64,000 nucleotides of DNA from Bacteroidota bacterium (GCA_016702705.1 JADJDM010000002.1:310001-374000); one strand, 5' to 3'. Shown: positions 48,945-58,800, numbered from the stretch's first letter. Program-made: numbers and translations. The notes: generated by a model from the sequence alone, not told the origin.

Positions 48945-51047
48945 ATGAAAAAAACTGCAATATCCTTCTTCAGTATTTTACTTTTGACAAACATGTTGGT
49001 TTCTCAAAACGTACAAAAATGTGGACTTTCTGAGCTAATAAAAAGGAAAGCGGAAACAGATAAATTCTTCTTTCAAAAAGTTGAAGAAACCAAAAATAGA
49101 AATGCGCAATTAGCAACTCAACGCAATACAACTGGAACGCTTTATACAATACCTGTTGTGTTTCATATTTTACATCAAGGTGGAGCTGAAAATATTTCTA
49201 ACGCTCAAGTTTTTGATGCAATGAAGCATATGAATAATGACTTTAGAAAAAATAATGCTGACACTATTGATATTGTTCCTGAGTTTATTCCAATTGCTGC
49301 TGATTGTGAAATTGAATTTAAATTAGCAACAATTGACCCAGATGGAAATTGTACTAATGGAATCATAAGACACAATACACCGAGTACTAATTTTGATGCG
49401 AGTTATCAATACTCAGGAGTAGGACCTGGCTTGTGGGACCCACAAAAATACATGAATATTTATGTTTGTAAAGCACTTGATTTTCCGGGTGCCGCAGCAT
49501 ATACATACATTCCTGGCTGGTTAGGTGCTGGTAGCCCAGAAGACGCTATCGTTACTTTAAATAGTTATGTTGGTGGAATTGGAACAGGCTCACAAATTGG
49601 GATACATGTACTTTCACATGAAGTTGGTCACTGGTTAGGATTGTCGCATGTTTGGGGCGACACCAATGAGCCAGGCGTTGCCTGTGGAGACGATGGTGTA
49701 TCAGATACTCCAATAACAAAAGGATGGCAAACGTGTAATTTATTTGCAAATAAAATTTGTGACCCAAATATTGTAGAGAACGTTCAAAATTTTATGGAGT
49801 ACTCTTATTGCGACAATATGTTTACCGAAGGTCAAAAACAATTAATGAAAAATGTAATTGTTACAGGTGCAAATGCTGGTAGAGATATATTAGTTAGCAA
49901 CCCTAATTTAATTGCAACTGGTGTTAACCCTAGCCAAATATGTTCTCCTATTGCTGATTTTAAAACTGCGAACAATTATCAAAATTTTTGTACGAATCAA
50001 AGTATACAATTTGCTGATAATACTGCAAATGCCGTTGTTACTAACTGGTCGTGGTCTTTTCCAGGTGGAACCCCATCCACATCAATTGACTCAATGCCAT
50101 TAATTAATTATGCAAGTCCAGGAGTGTATGCCGTTTCTTACACAGCAACAAATACTGCGGGAAGTTCATCAATAACTAAAACAAATTATATTGAGGTATT
50201 AAGTAATGTAGCAGATCAGCAAACCATTAGTTCAGAAAGTTTTGAGTCTATAACTGTACCAAATGCTACCTGGCGTATTGCAAATTCAAACGATGCTAAT
50301 ACATGGATTCAAAACACAAGCATTGGTAGTACTGGAATAAATTCGATGATGATTAACAATTATACAAACACAAATGCAGATGTGGAAACTCTATACACTC
50401 CAAGTTTTAATCTTGCAGCTATAAATGCAATAGCTTCTCCACTTGCTTTTACATTTAAACTTTCTTACCAACAAAAAAATAGTTCTGCAAACGAACGCTT
50501 ACAGGTATACTCTTCAACTAATTGCGGACAAACTTGGTCGGTAAGATATTCAAAAACAGCTGCTACAATTGCTACTGTTTCAGGGTACAATACAAATCCA
50601 TTTACGCCAGCTGCATCTAATGACTGGAGACAGGAAACTGTAAATATTTCATCATTAGTTGGTCAACAAAATGTGCTATTTAAATTCGTGTTTACATCAG
50701 ATGTAAGCGGAAATAAAAACAATATTTACATTGATGATATAAATATTGCGCAAAATACAGTTGGCATTGAAGAATTAAACAATCAAATTTTAAATAGTAT
50801 TAATATTATACCCAACCCAAGTAACGGACAAAATACATTGTTAAGCATTGTAAGTGCAGAGGCATCACAACTTAAAATTAGCATCGTTGATGTTTTGGGT
50901 AAGCAAATAAATACTTCCTTGCAAACTTTACAAGTTGGAGAAAATTCTATTCGTTTGTTTGAAAACTCTATTCCATCATCAGGAATTTACTTTGTAAAAA
51001 TGAATATTGGAAGCCAACAAATAACCAGAAAAATTATAATAGAATAA
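48945..51047 (+). CDS. Secreted M43 metalloprotease 3, PKD and T9SS type A domains
   Basis: About 700 residues from ATG 48945, chosen because it gives a proper signal peptide (MKKTAISFFSILLLTNMLVSQ); the longer reading frame upstream runs through the hairpin. The propeptide has Cys26-Gly. The zinc motif is HEVGHWLGLSH and the Met-turn is VQNFMEYSYC. PKD (PIADFKTA, WSWSFPGGTPS), choice-of-anchor J-like domain and T9SS type A signal follow, ending ITRKIIIE. It is the most diverged of the three paralogues. It converges on the OstA-like gene with a 6-base gap and no visible terminator. Confidence 0.9.
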   Translation: MKKTAISFFSILLLTNMLVSQNVQKCGLSELIKRKAETDKFFFQKVEETKNRNAQLATQRNTTGTLYTIPVVFHILHQGGAENISNAQVFDAMKHMNNDFRKNNADTIDIVPEFIPIAADCEIEFKLATIDPDGNCTNGIIRHNTPSTNFDASYQYSGVGPGLWDPQKYMNIYVCKALDFPGAAAYTYIPGWLGAGSPEDAIVTLNSYVGGIGTGSQIGIHVLSHEVGHWLGLSHVWGDTNEPGVACGDDGVSDTPITKGWQTCNLFANKICDPNIVENVQNFMEYSYCDNMFTEGQKQLMKNVIVTGANAGRDILVSNPNLIATGVNPSQICSPIADFKTANNYQNFCTNQSIQFADNTANAVVTNWSWSFPGGTPSTSIDSMPLINYASPGVYAVSYTATNTAGSSSITKTNYIEVLSNVADQQTISSESFESITVPNATWRIANSNDANTWIQNTSIGSTGINSMMINNYTNTNADVETLYTPSFNLAAINAIASPLAFTFKLSYQQKNSSANERLQVYSSTNCGQTWSVRYSKTAATIATVSGYNTNPFTPAASNDWRQETVNISSLVGQQNVLFKFVFTSDVSGNKNNIYIDDINIAQNTVGIEELNNQILNSINIIPNPSNGQNTLLSIVSAEASQLKISIVDVLGKQINTSLQTLQVGENSIRLFENSIPSSGIYFVKMNIGSQQITRKIIIE

Positions 51048-51053
51048 TAGATT

Positions 51054-52568
51054 CTAAAATTTCAGCAACTCATATTTTGATTTAGGCTTTTTAAAGGGAT
51101 TCCAAGTGAATCCCTTTAATCTTTCCTTAACTGGGTCAACTGTTTTCATTGGAATTAATTGCGATGTAGGCTTATCAATAAATGTAATTCTATCTAGTTG
51201 TCCCTTCTCAAAATAAACATTTACGCGGGCTGAATTAGTTTTACTAAAACCGATATACTTCTTCTTTTCATTTTTAATAAAATAAGCAACTTGCGCATTT
51301 CCTTTTACTTCAATTTTGTTAATCGAATCGTTTGCAAAGGTACCGAGTATTTCTTTTCCTTTTATTTGATTGAATTTAAGACTATCTTCTTGAGTAATTA
51401 CAAAAGCATTGCCTAGTAATTCAAAGTTCTTCATACCGTTTCCTGTCAATCTTATTTTTATTTCACGAGCATTCAATTGAGCTGAATCTGCCCACAAAAC
51501 GGGAGTATTGAACAGCACAATGGTTGAATCAAAATTTGTGTACACCAATGAATCTGCTATTCCTGTCAAATCGCTTTTATACAATTTCACGTGTTTGTAT
51601 GCTTTTACAATTATCGAATCCTTTTTATTTATTACACTTTTCATTTGATGAGAGTGCAATGTATCTGCACTTAGTAGCAAAGAATCATCTTTCATCATTT
51701 TAATGAGCACTGCATTTCCCGTAACAATTGAAATTCCCGTGTTTTCGTAATGCTCTGCCAACTTACCTAATAGTTCAGTTTTATTAAGTGTATCTTTTAT
51801 TTGAACACAACTGTATGCTTTTCCATATCCAGCTTTACGATCATAAAAAATACTATCCGCGTGCAACTCACTTGACTTTGAATAAACAACTGCATTTGTA
51901 TTTAAATGGCTCTTTTCCGTTTCGGTATTGTACCAGCCATACTCACAATATAATCTATTTGCATCGCTAATTATATTTGTTGGGCCTGTAAAATAGGCTG
52001 TTTTAGAAACCGTATTGTATTGCAATGTGTCGCCATACATTTTATATTTTGGATTATTCAGTTTTACATTGTGTTTAAAAGCAAGTGTTTTGCTTGCTGA
52101 GTAATAGTAACCATTTCTACTTGTAAGCACATTATCTTTACTATTTATGGTGCCACCTCCAAAATAACTCGCAACCGAATTAGTAACATCATAGCTCATT
52201 GCAGGGGTTGTAAGCGTCATGTCTTTTTCAATACACACAACGTTTCCTTCTAATACTGCCACTTTTTTATTTCCATCATACTTAAGATTATCACCAGTTA
52301 TGGTAAGCGAATCTCCTTTACGAATCATAATATGATCATAAGCTTCCAAAGTATTATTATCAAAACGATAAGCGCTATCGCAGGTTATAACTGCACCTTC
52401 ATGCTTAAACACCACATTGCCAATAAGCATTTGCGCACCTTTTGCCTTAATATATTTTATCCGGTTTGCCGAAAATTCAATCATCTTTGATTGCTGCGCA
52501 TTGGCAACAAACAAATTACTCATTAATAAAATGAGTAGCGTGATGATATATATTCTCTTTAAAGGCAT
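51054..52568 (-). CDS. LptA/OstA-domain protein (lipopolysaccharide transport family)
   Basis: A 504-residue exported protein with a signal peptide (IITLLILLMSNLFVANAQ) followed by repeated beta-strand turns of the OstA-N/LptA kind (SANRIKYIKAKGAQMLIGNVVFKHEGAVITCDSA, then ITGDNLKYDGNKKVAVLEGNVV). LptA-like proteins form a periplasmic bridge carrying LPS to the outer membrane. This protein is longer than LptA and lacks the LptD barrel, a form usual in Bacteroidota where it is annotated as OstA-like protein. Exact role in LPS transport is inferred from the fold. Confidence 0.85.
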   Translation of the reverse strand: MPLKRIYIITLLILLMSNLFVANAQQSKMIEFSANRIKYIKAKGAQMLIGNVVFKHEGAVITCDSAYRFDNNTLEAYDHIMIRKGDSLTITGDNLKYDGNKKVAVLEGNVVCIEKDMTLTTPAMSYDVTNSVASYFGGGTINSKDNVLTSRNGYYYSASKTLAFKHNVKLNNPKYKMYGDTLQYNTVSKTAYFTGPTNIISDANRLYCEYGWYNTETEKSHLNTNAVVYSKSSELHADSIFYDRKAGYGKAYSCVQIKDTLNKTELLGKLAEHYENTGISIVTGNAVLIKMMKDDSLLLSADTLHSHQMKSVINKKDSIIVKAYKHVKLYKSDLTGIADSLVYTNFDSTIVLFNTPVLWADSAQLNAREIKIRLTGNGMKNFELLGNAFVITQEDSLKFNQIKGKEILGTFANDSINKIEVKGNAQVAYFIKNEKKKYIGFSKTNSARVNVYFEKGQLDRITFIDKPTSQLIPMKTVDPVKERLKGFTWNPFKKPKSKYELLKF

Positions 52569-52573
52569 TAATA

Positions 52574-52581
52574 CAAATTTA
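52574..52581 (-). promoter_or_regulatory. -7 box very close to the OstA-like gene start
   Basis: TAAATTTG on the minus strand fits TAnnTTTG and ends 5 bases before the ATG at 52568, which would give a leaderless or near-leaderless transcript. No -33 TTG is seen. Confidence 0.35.
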
Positions 52582-52777
52582 CTATCTATTAACTAATTAC
52601 TTCCTTTTATATTGATTGTTTAGCTTATTTAACTAACTAGTCTTTGCAAGAAAACGCCAACTTCTTCGTTGAGTTCATAAAAAAATGCTCTTTTACCAAA
52701 GTAAACTGCGCTTTTTTTATTTCACTCGCCTCGAATTTGACGATTTCTTATCAAACACGAAATTTTTCTTATTGTCA

Positions 52778-55303
52778 TTAACTCGGATCAACGTCGATTT
52801 TAATTCTAATTTTCTTGTGCAAATCATGTGTTCTAAATTGATGCAAAACCATGTGTAGATGCTCACGTATTTTTACTGTAGAAAAATCTCGCTCCACCTT
52901 CAATATTATCTTTTTGTAAAATTCATTCCTAATTCTTGCTACCAAAGGGAACTCTGGACCAAGCACTCTTTCAAAAAAATGAGCACGCATTGCTTTTGCC
53001 AACTCTTCTGCCCCTTCGTTTAAGATAAACATATCTTTTCCAATCAAGGTAAATTCAATTAACCTAAAAAAAGGTGGGTAGTTAAATTGCCTTCTATCAT
53101 CCAATTGTGTTTGATAGAATGTTTGGTAATCATGTGCTTTTACCAAATCCAAAATAGGGTGTTGCGGATTTGATGTTTGCACCAGCACTTTGCCCTTCAC
53201 ATCTCTTCTGCCTGCTCTTCCACTTACTTGCGTAATTAGTTGAAAAGCTTTTTCATGCGTCCTAAAATCAGGAAAATTTAATTGTTGGTCAGCATTAATA
53301 ATTCCAACTAAACTTACATTATCAAAATCCAAGCCTTTGGTTACCATTTGTGTTCCAACCAATATATCTACATTGCCCTGCTCAAAATCATCAATGATTT
53401 GTTTGTAAGCATATTTACTGCGGGTTGAATCTAAATCCATTCTCGATATTTTCACATCAGGAAATAATATTTCTAATTCTTCTTCTACTTTCTCTGTGCC
53501 AAAACCTTTGTAACGCAAATCCGAATTACCACAAGCACCACAGGTTGAAGGCGGGGCAATTGAATAACCGCAGTAGTGACAAGATAAACGATTAGAAGCT
53601 TTGTGATAAATTAATGCAACATCGCACTGCACACAATGTGGAATCCAATTGCAAGTATTGCATTCGGTGTAAGGGGCAAATCCTCTGCGATTTTGAAATA
53701 AAATAACTTGCTGTTTGTTATCAAGCGCTAATTTTATTCCGTCTTTTAGTCGTTGAGTAAATAAAGTGGTTTTGTCTTTTACTTGTTGTTCTTCACGTGT
53801 ATCAACCATTTCAATATCAGGAACAGTAGCTTCTCCATACCGTTCGAGAATACTTACTAAACCAAAACGATTTTCCTTTGCATTAAAATAAGATTCGAGT
53901 GATGGTGTGGCAGAACCTAAAATTACCTTTGCTTTATGCAAATGTGCTAAATAAATAGATGCATCACGAGCATTGTAACGTGGGGCAGTATCGTATTGTT
54001 TGTAAGATGAATCATGTTCTTCATCAACTATAATTAATCCTAAATTACTAAAAGGTAAAAACAATGCAGAGCGAGCACCTAACACAACATCGTAATTTTT
54101 TCGCTCTGTTAAATTATCTCCAACTGCATGATTGCCTATTACGCTATTCCAAATTTCCACACGTTCGTTTTCAGAAAACTTGGAATGATACACTCCAACT
54201 CGTTCTCCAAAAAAATTACGGATTCGATAAATTAATTGAGTTGTTAACGCAATTTCGGGCACAAGAAACAAAACTTGTTTCCCTTCGTTCAATGTGTCAG
54301 CAATTAACTTTCCGTATATCTCTGTTTTACCACTACCTGTAATACCATGCAGCAAAACCGTTTGTTTGGTTTCGAAATGAGTTTTTATTTCATTATAAGC
54401 ACCTTCTTGCAAAGGACTAAGCACAATATCTTTTCTCGATTCCTTTTCAATCTTAAGTCTTGAAATTTCAAATTCTTCACTTTCAAAAATCCCTTTTTTT
54501 ATTAGCGAATTAATTGCAGCGTTATCAAAACTCTTTGTAACATCACTTTTCTTAATCCATCTATCAATCTCAGGCATTTGCTTTAAATTATTATATGAAC
54601 CCATACGATTCAAATAATAAAGCAAAATCTCCAATTGTTTATGCGCTTTCTTTTCTAAGGCATCAAATGTTTTTTGTAATTCAGGTTCACTTTCAACTAA
54701 TGCTTGAGCTAATCGAACATAAGGAAGTAAGCGAGGTTTGTAACGTTCGTTAATCTCTTCAAACATTACAACAAGCCGTTTCTCTTTTAAAGAATTAACA
54801 ATGCTCGAAACATTTTTTAGTTTCAGCATTTCTGCTACTTCACTAATCAGCAATGCATCTTTTTCTTGCAAAGCTTCTATAATGATTGATTCATGATTAG
54901 TGAGCATTTGTAAATCTAAACTCGAGAAATCATATTCGCCGTTTAATGCAATTTTTGATTCACTGTTTAATTTTAATCCTGCAGGCAAAGCCGCATTCAT
55001 TACTTCACCAATGTGGCACAAGTAATAAGCCGACATCCAATCCCAAAATAAAAACTGAGTAAGGTTAACAATGGTATTTTCATCCATTATCGACTCAATG
55101 TATTTTGCTTCGTAATCTTTTGGTGGGTTGTTGTGAACGTTACGAATAAGTGCAGTGTATAATTTATTTTTACCAAACTGCACAACAACTCTAACGCCTG
55201 GCTTTACATATTGCTCTAACTCTGTTGGAACACGATAGGTAAATAAATTAGGAACTGCCAAGGGCAATACAACATCAATAAATATGGTGTTTGTATTACT
55301 CAT
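52778..55303 (-). CDS. priA: Primosomal protein N', replication restart helicase
   Basis: An 841-residue superfamily 2 helicase that reloads the replisome at stalled forks. It has the N-terminal 3'-DNA-binding domain (FTYRVPTELEQYVKPGVRVVV), Walker A GITGSGKT at about residues 320-327, the DEEH box (IIVDEEHDSSYKQ), and a zinc-binding insert with paired cysteines (CNTCNWIPHCVQC ... CHYCG ... CGACG). Helicase motifs V and VI (LVGTQMVTKGLDF, QVSGRAGRRD) are also present. Slightly longer than the E. coli protein, as usual in Bacteroidota. Its ATG overlaps the stop codon of the upstream glycosyltransferase (TAATG), so the two are co-translated. Confidence 0.96.
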   Translation of the reverse strand: MSNTNTIFIDVVLPLAVPNLFTYRVPTELEQYVKPGVRVVVQFGKNKLYTALIRNVHNNPPKDYEAKYIESIMDENTIVNLTQFLFWDWMSAYYLCHIGEVMNAALPAGLKLNSESKIALNGEYDFSSLDLQMLTNHESIIIEALQEKDALLISEVAEMLKLKNVSSIVNSLKEKRLVVMFEEINERYKPRLLPYVRLAQALVESEPELQKTFDALEKKAHKQLEILLYYLNRMGSYNNLKQMPEIDRWIKKSDVTKSFDNAAINSLIKKGIFESEEFEISRLKIEKESRKDIVLSPLQEGAYNEIKTHFETKQTVLLHGITGSGKTEIYGKLIADTLNEGKQVLFLVPEIALTTQLIYRIRNFFGERVGVYHSKFSENERVEIWNSVIGNHAVGDNLTERKNYDVVLGARSALFLPFSNLGLIIVDEEHDSSYKQYDTAPRYNARDASIYLAHLHKAKVILGSATPSLESYFNAKENRFGLVSILERYGEATVPDIEMVDTREEQQVKDKTTLFTQRLKDGIKLALDNKQQVILFQNRRGFAPYTECNTCNWIPHCVQCDVALIYHKASNRLSCHYCGYSIAPPSTCGACGNSDLRYKGFGTEKVEEELEILFPDVKISRMDLDSTRSKYAYKQIIDDFEQGNVDILVGTQMVTKGLDFDNVSLVGIINADQQLNFPDFRTHEKAFQLITQVSGRAGRRDVKGKVLVQTSNPQHPILDLVKAHDYQTFYQTQLDDRRQFNYPPFFRLIEFTLIGKDMFILNEGAEELAKAMRAHFFERVLGPEFPLVARIRNEFYKKIILKVERDFSTVKIREHLHMVLHQFRTHDLHKKIRIKIDVDPS

Positions 55304-56427
55304 TAAGCCAATGATTTTTCGATACTATTCCATAATAAGTTTGCAGACCTATCCCACGAGTATAATTGTTTTCGTTTGTTTCCTTTTTCAATTAATTGCC
55401 CCGCCTCCTCTGGATGATTATACAAATACAACATGGCATTTTTAATTTCATCCACATCATACGGATTCACAAACAAAGCTGCATCACCAGCAATCTCTGG
55501 CATACAAGAAGCGTTTGACGCGATGATTGGAATTTCACATTGCATGGCTTCTACCATCGGAATACCAAAGCCTTCGAAGTATGGAATAAATGTAAGAGCA
55601 AAAGCAGAAGCAACAACCTTATTTAAATTTTCATCATTTAAGCGACCTGTAAAAACAACATCTTTTGCATGTTTCATTGCATCCATTGTTTCTTTTAATT
55701 CGTTCATTCCCCAAAAGGCCGAACCTGCTAGAACCAATTTAAAATCCGAATTTGATTCCTCTTTAAACTTTTCGAAAGCAAGTAATAGACGTTTAATGTT
55801 TTTACGCGGATGTAATGAGCCAACAAAAACAAAATATTGTTTTCCCTCTGCTACTTCTTTACGCGCGGCTAGTTTCGTTGCTTCATCAACCGTAGTAAAA
55901 CTTTCGTTTATACCATTGTAAACAACATCAATTTTATTAGGGTCTATTTTGTAATTAGTGGCGATATCATTTTTGCTATATTCGGAAACTGTTGCAATGC
56001 GTGTTGCCTCTTTTGCATATAATGGAAAATAACGATTATAAAATTTACTTGCCCAAAAAGGAACATCTTTAGGGTAGTGGTGAAAATTTATATCGTGAAT
56101 TACAGGGAGCTGTTTGCATTTTGCTCCAAGTGCTAACATTCCATCGGGCGATAAAAACAAATCGGGTTTCAATCGGTTTAATACATTCTTAACCGAAAAC
56201 TGAAACCAAGCGTAAAACAAAAAAGCGTGGCGTGCTTGCGGACCAATTACCAAAGGCGTAATATTATCAGAAAAAACAAATTCTTCATCAAAATTACGGT
56301 CGAATAAAAACACAAAATGAACATCCGGATTCCCTTCCGTAATTCGTTTTAATGTCTGATAAGAAAACCATCCTATTCCATCAAGTTTATTGGGCAACAA
56401 TAAACGTGTATTTACAACTATTTGCAC
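55303..56427 (-). CDS. Glycosyltransferase family 4 (GT-B fold)
   Basis: A 374-residue cytoplasmic glycosyltransferase. The C-terminal nucleotide-sugar domain shows FVGSLHPRKNIKRLLLAFEKF, VFTGRLNDENLN and the E-x7-E type motif in PYFEGFGIPMVEAMQCEIP. The start is a GTG. Substrate is unknown; enzymes of this kind build LPS or exopolysaccharide. No other polysaccharide genes are adjacent, but the OstA-like LPS transport gene is two genes downstream. Its stop overlaps the start of priA. Confidence 0.9.
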   Translation of the reverse strand: MQIVVNTRLLLPNKLDGIGWFSYQTLKRITEGNPDVHFVFLFDRNFDEEFVFSDNITPLVIGPQARHAFLFYAWFQFSVKNVLNRLKPDLFLSPDGMLALGAKCKQLPVIHDINFHHYPKDVPFWASKFYNRYFPLYAKEATRIATVSEYSKNDIATNYKIDPNKIDVVYNGINESFTTVDEATKLAARKEVAEGKQYFVFVGSLHPRKNIKRLLLAFEKFKEESNSDFKLVLAGSAFWGMNELKETMDAMKHAKDVVFTGRLNDENLNKVVASAFALTFIPYFEGFGIPMVEAMQCEIPIIASNASCMPEIAGDAALFVNPYDVDEIKNAMLYLYNHPEEAGQLIEKGNKRKQLYSWDRSANLLWNSIEKSLA

Positions 56428-56497
56428 GGGTTAAATTTACATATTTTTCTTAAGTCAAACTTAACATAAAACAGGTAAGCGGAAAATTAAATTTCAC

Positions 56498-56505
56498 TAC
56501 ATTTG
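56498..56505 (+). promoter_or_regulatory. -7 box very close to the sensor kinase start
   Basis: TACATTTG fits TAnnTTTG and ends 4 bases before the ATG at 56510, which suggests a leaderless transcript if the annotated start is right. No -33 TTG is seen. Confidence 0.35.
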
Positions 56506-56509
56506 TTGC

Positions 56510-57586
56510 ATGCCTAAAAATCAGAAAAGCAATAATACCACATTCTTAATCTCCTGCTTTTTATTCTCTATTGGCGTAAGTTTAATTCTCATATTACTAA
56601 ACCTTTTATTTTCATTTAATTTTACGCTAGAACTTGCACTTGTAAACATGTTTGTGTGTTTTGGATGTTCGTTTTTGTTCTTTTATTTTGTTTATCAAAA
56701 AATAATTTATTCGCGTATTGAACAAACGGTACAACGATTAAAACAATTTACTTCCAAAAAAATACCTGACGAAAACTACGACTATACCTACGATGCAGCT
56801 GATCCCTTAGAACAATTAAATCAGGAAATCATTAAAATTGCCAACGACCGCGAAAAAGAAGTTGAGCATTTAACGAAATTAGAAACCTACCGAAAAGAGT
56901 ATTTAGGAAACGTTTCACATGAATTAAAAACTCCAATTTTCAATATTCAAGGTTATGTTTCAACACTTATTGATGGCGGTTTGTACGATGAAAACATTAA
57001 CCTCGAATACCTTAAACGTGCAGATAAGAGCGTTGACAGGATGATTAATATTATTGATGATTTAGAAACCATTTCGCAACTAGAGAGTGGTTCCTTATTA
57101 TTAGACAATGAAAAATTTGATGTTGTTGCTTTAGTTAAAGATGTAACCGAACAGCTTGAATTGGCAGCAAGTAAAAAGAATATCAAAATTTTAATCGACG
57201 ACGAAATAAAGAAAATTAAAGTTGTTGCTGATAAGTTTAGAATTCGTCAAGTATTTGCCAACCTGCTTACCAACTCCATTAAATACGGAAAAGAAAACGG
57301 CACAACAAAACTAAAATTCAAAGTTATTGAAGATACTGTTATTGTTGATATTAGCGATGATGGAATTGGAATTGAAGAACGACATTTGCCCCGCTTGTTC
57401 GAACGTTTTTACCGCATAGATAAAGGTCGCTCAAGAGAGCAAGGTGGTACTGGCCTTGGCCTAGCAATTGTAAAACATATTATAGAGGCTCATGAACAGC
57501 ACATTACTGTTACAAGTCAAGTTGGTGTGGGAACCACTTTTACATTTACATTAAGAAAAGCTGGAGGAAATTCTGTAAATCCTTAA
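56510..57586 (+). CDS. Sensor histidine kinase, PhoR-like
   Basis: A 358-residue two-component kinase. Two N-terminal membrane segments (about 11-35 and 40-62) with almost no periplasmic loop, a short linker, a HisKA domain with the phosphorylated His137 (NVSHELKTPI) and a HATPase_c domain follow. The N box is FANLLTNSIKYG, the G1 box DDGIGI, the F box RLFERFYRID and the G2 box GGTGLGLAIVK. The lack of a sensory loop suggests it senses through its membrane part or a partner. No response regulator is encoded nearby, so it is an orphan in this window. It ends overlapping the convergent reductase gene by 4 bases. Confidence 0.92.
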   Translation: MPKNQKSNNTTFLISCFLFSIGVSLILILLNLLFSFNFTLELALVNMFVCFGCSFLFFYFVYQKIIYSRIEQTVQRLKQFTSKKIPDENYDYTYDAADPLEQLNQEIIKIANDREKEVEHLTKLETYRKEYLGNVSHELKTPIFNIQGYVSTLIDGGLYDENINLEYLKRADKSVDRMINIIDDLETISQLESGSLLLDNEKFDVVALVKDVTEQLELAASKKNIKILIDDEIKKIKVVADKFRIRQVFANLLTNSIKYGKENGTTKLKFKVIEDTVIVDISDDGIGIEERHLPRLFERFYRIDKGRSREQGGTGLGLAIVKHIIEAHEQHITVTSQVGVGTTFTFTLRKAGGNSVNP

Positions 57587-58593
57587 AAAGTATTTACACC
57601 TTGCACCGTTGTGTACTTCATGGTATATTTAACACCAGGATTCATGTATTTGTATGCGCTATGACTCATCAAAGCAGCTTCATGAAATCCACATAAAATT
57701 AATTTTAATTTATTGGTGTAAGTATTAATATCGCCAATTGCATAAACGCCTGGAATGTTGGTGCTGTAGTCATCCACGTTTACCTCAATTGCATTTTTAT
57801 CAAGGTTTAATACCCAATGCTCAATTGGTCCAAGCTTAGGACTTAAGCCAAAACGCGGAATCAAATTATCAACTTCAATAACTTGTTCTTCGTTTGTTTT
57901 TGTATTAACAACCCCAACACTTTTTAAAATATCATCCCCATTAATTTGCGATAAATTCGAATTTAACAATAAACGTATTTTACCTTCTTCTGCCAACTTC
58001 ATAACTTTACTAACCGAATCTGGCGCACCTCTAAACGATTCACTTCTGTGCACAAGTGTTAAGTCCGAACATAAATCACTTAAATATATTGCCCAATCTA
58101 AAGCTGAATCGCCACCACCTGCAAGCATCACTTTTTTACCGCGATACTTTTCAGGATCTAACACCATATAACTTACACCTTTTCCGTTTTCAAACTTATC
58201 TAAACCTGCAACTTCAGGTTTTCTTGGCTCAAAACATCCCAAACCACCTGCAATAACAACAACTTTCGCTTGTATTTGAGTTCCCATATTTGTTGTTAAA
58301 ACAAAATCGCACTCGCCTCTTTTTTCCAAACCTTCTATGCGTTCTCCTAAAGTGTAAGCTGGATTAAATGGCTCTGCTTGTTTAACTAAATTATCTATTA
58401 ATTCTTGCGCTAACACGCTTGGGTAACCTGGAATATCATAAATCGGTTTCTTAGGATAAATTTCAGATAATTGACCACCAACTTGTGGTAAATAGTCAAT
58501 TAAATGACAACGCATTTTTAATAAACCTGCTTCAAAAATGGCAAACAAGGCAACTGGTCCTGCACCAACAATAGCTATATCTGTAGTAATCAT
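57583..58593 (-). CDS. Ferredoxin-NADP reductase, thioredoxin-reductase-like type
   Basis: A 336-residue flavoprotein with FAD-binding IVGAGPVALFAIFEAGLL at the N-terminus, a NAD(P)-binding motif VMLAGGGDSALDWAIYL in the middle and the C-terminal FAD motif VYAIGDINTY. The CxxC redox pair of thioredoxin reductase is missing, which, with the GGQL and YDIPG motifs, points to the YumC-type ferredoxin/flavodoxin-NADP reductase. Cytoplasmic. The physiological partner ferredoxin is not in the window. Confidence 0.9.
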   Translation of the reverse strand: MITTDIAIVGAGPVALFAIFEAGLLKMRCHLIDYLPQVGGQLSEIYPKKPIYDIPGYPSVLAQELIDNLVKQAEPFNPAYTLGERIEGLEKRGECDFVLTTNMGTQIQAKVVVIAGGLGCFEPRKPEVAGLDKFENGKGVSYMVLDPEKYRGKKVMLAGGGDSALDWAIYLSDLCSDLTLVHRSESFRGAPDSVSKVMKLAEEGKIRLLLNSNLSQINGDDILKSVGVVNTKTNEEQVIEVDNLIPRFGLSPKLGPIEHWVLNLDKNAIEVNVDDYSTNIPGVYAIGDINTYTNKLKLILCGFHEAALMSHSAYKYMNPGVKYTMKYTTVQGVNTF

Positions 58594-58620
58594 TATGATG
58601 TATCTCTAAAATTAAGGCTG

Positions 58621-58628
58621 CAAAGTTA
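58621..58628 (-). promoter_or_regulatory. Promoter -7 box of the reductase gene
   Basis: TAACTTTG on the minus strand fits TAnnTTTG and is 27 bases upstream of the ATG at 58593, giving a leader of about 20 bases. No consensus TTG is found at -33. Confidence 0.5.
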
Positions 58629-58800
58629 TTATTTTAAATCCGTTTTACACTTGTACAGATTATTTTATGTGATATTTTCACATTTCCTGCCTAAAATCGT
58701 AAAGTTTGCATATTTAAAAAGCAAAAGATTAAACAAAGGCTTTTTAACCCAATAAAAACGAAGAATTGCCATTCAAATAATTTTAGGTTATACCGTACTA

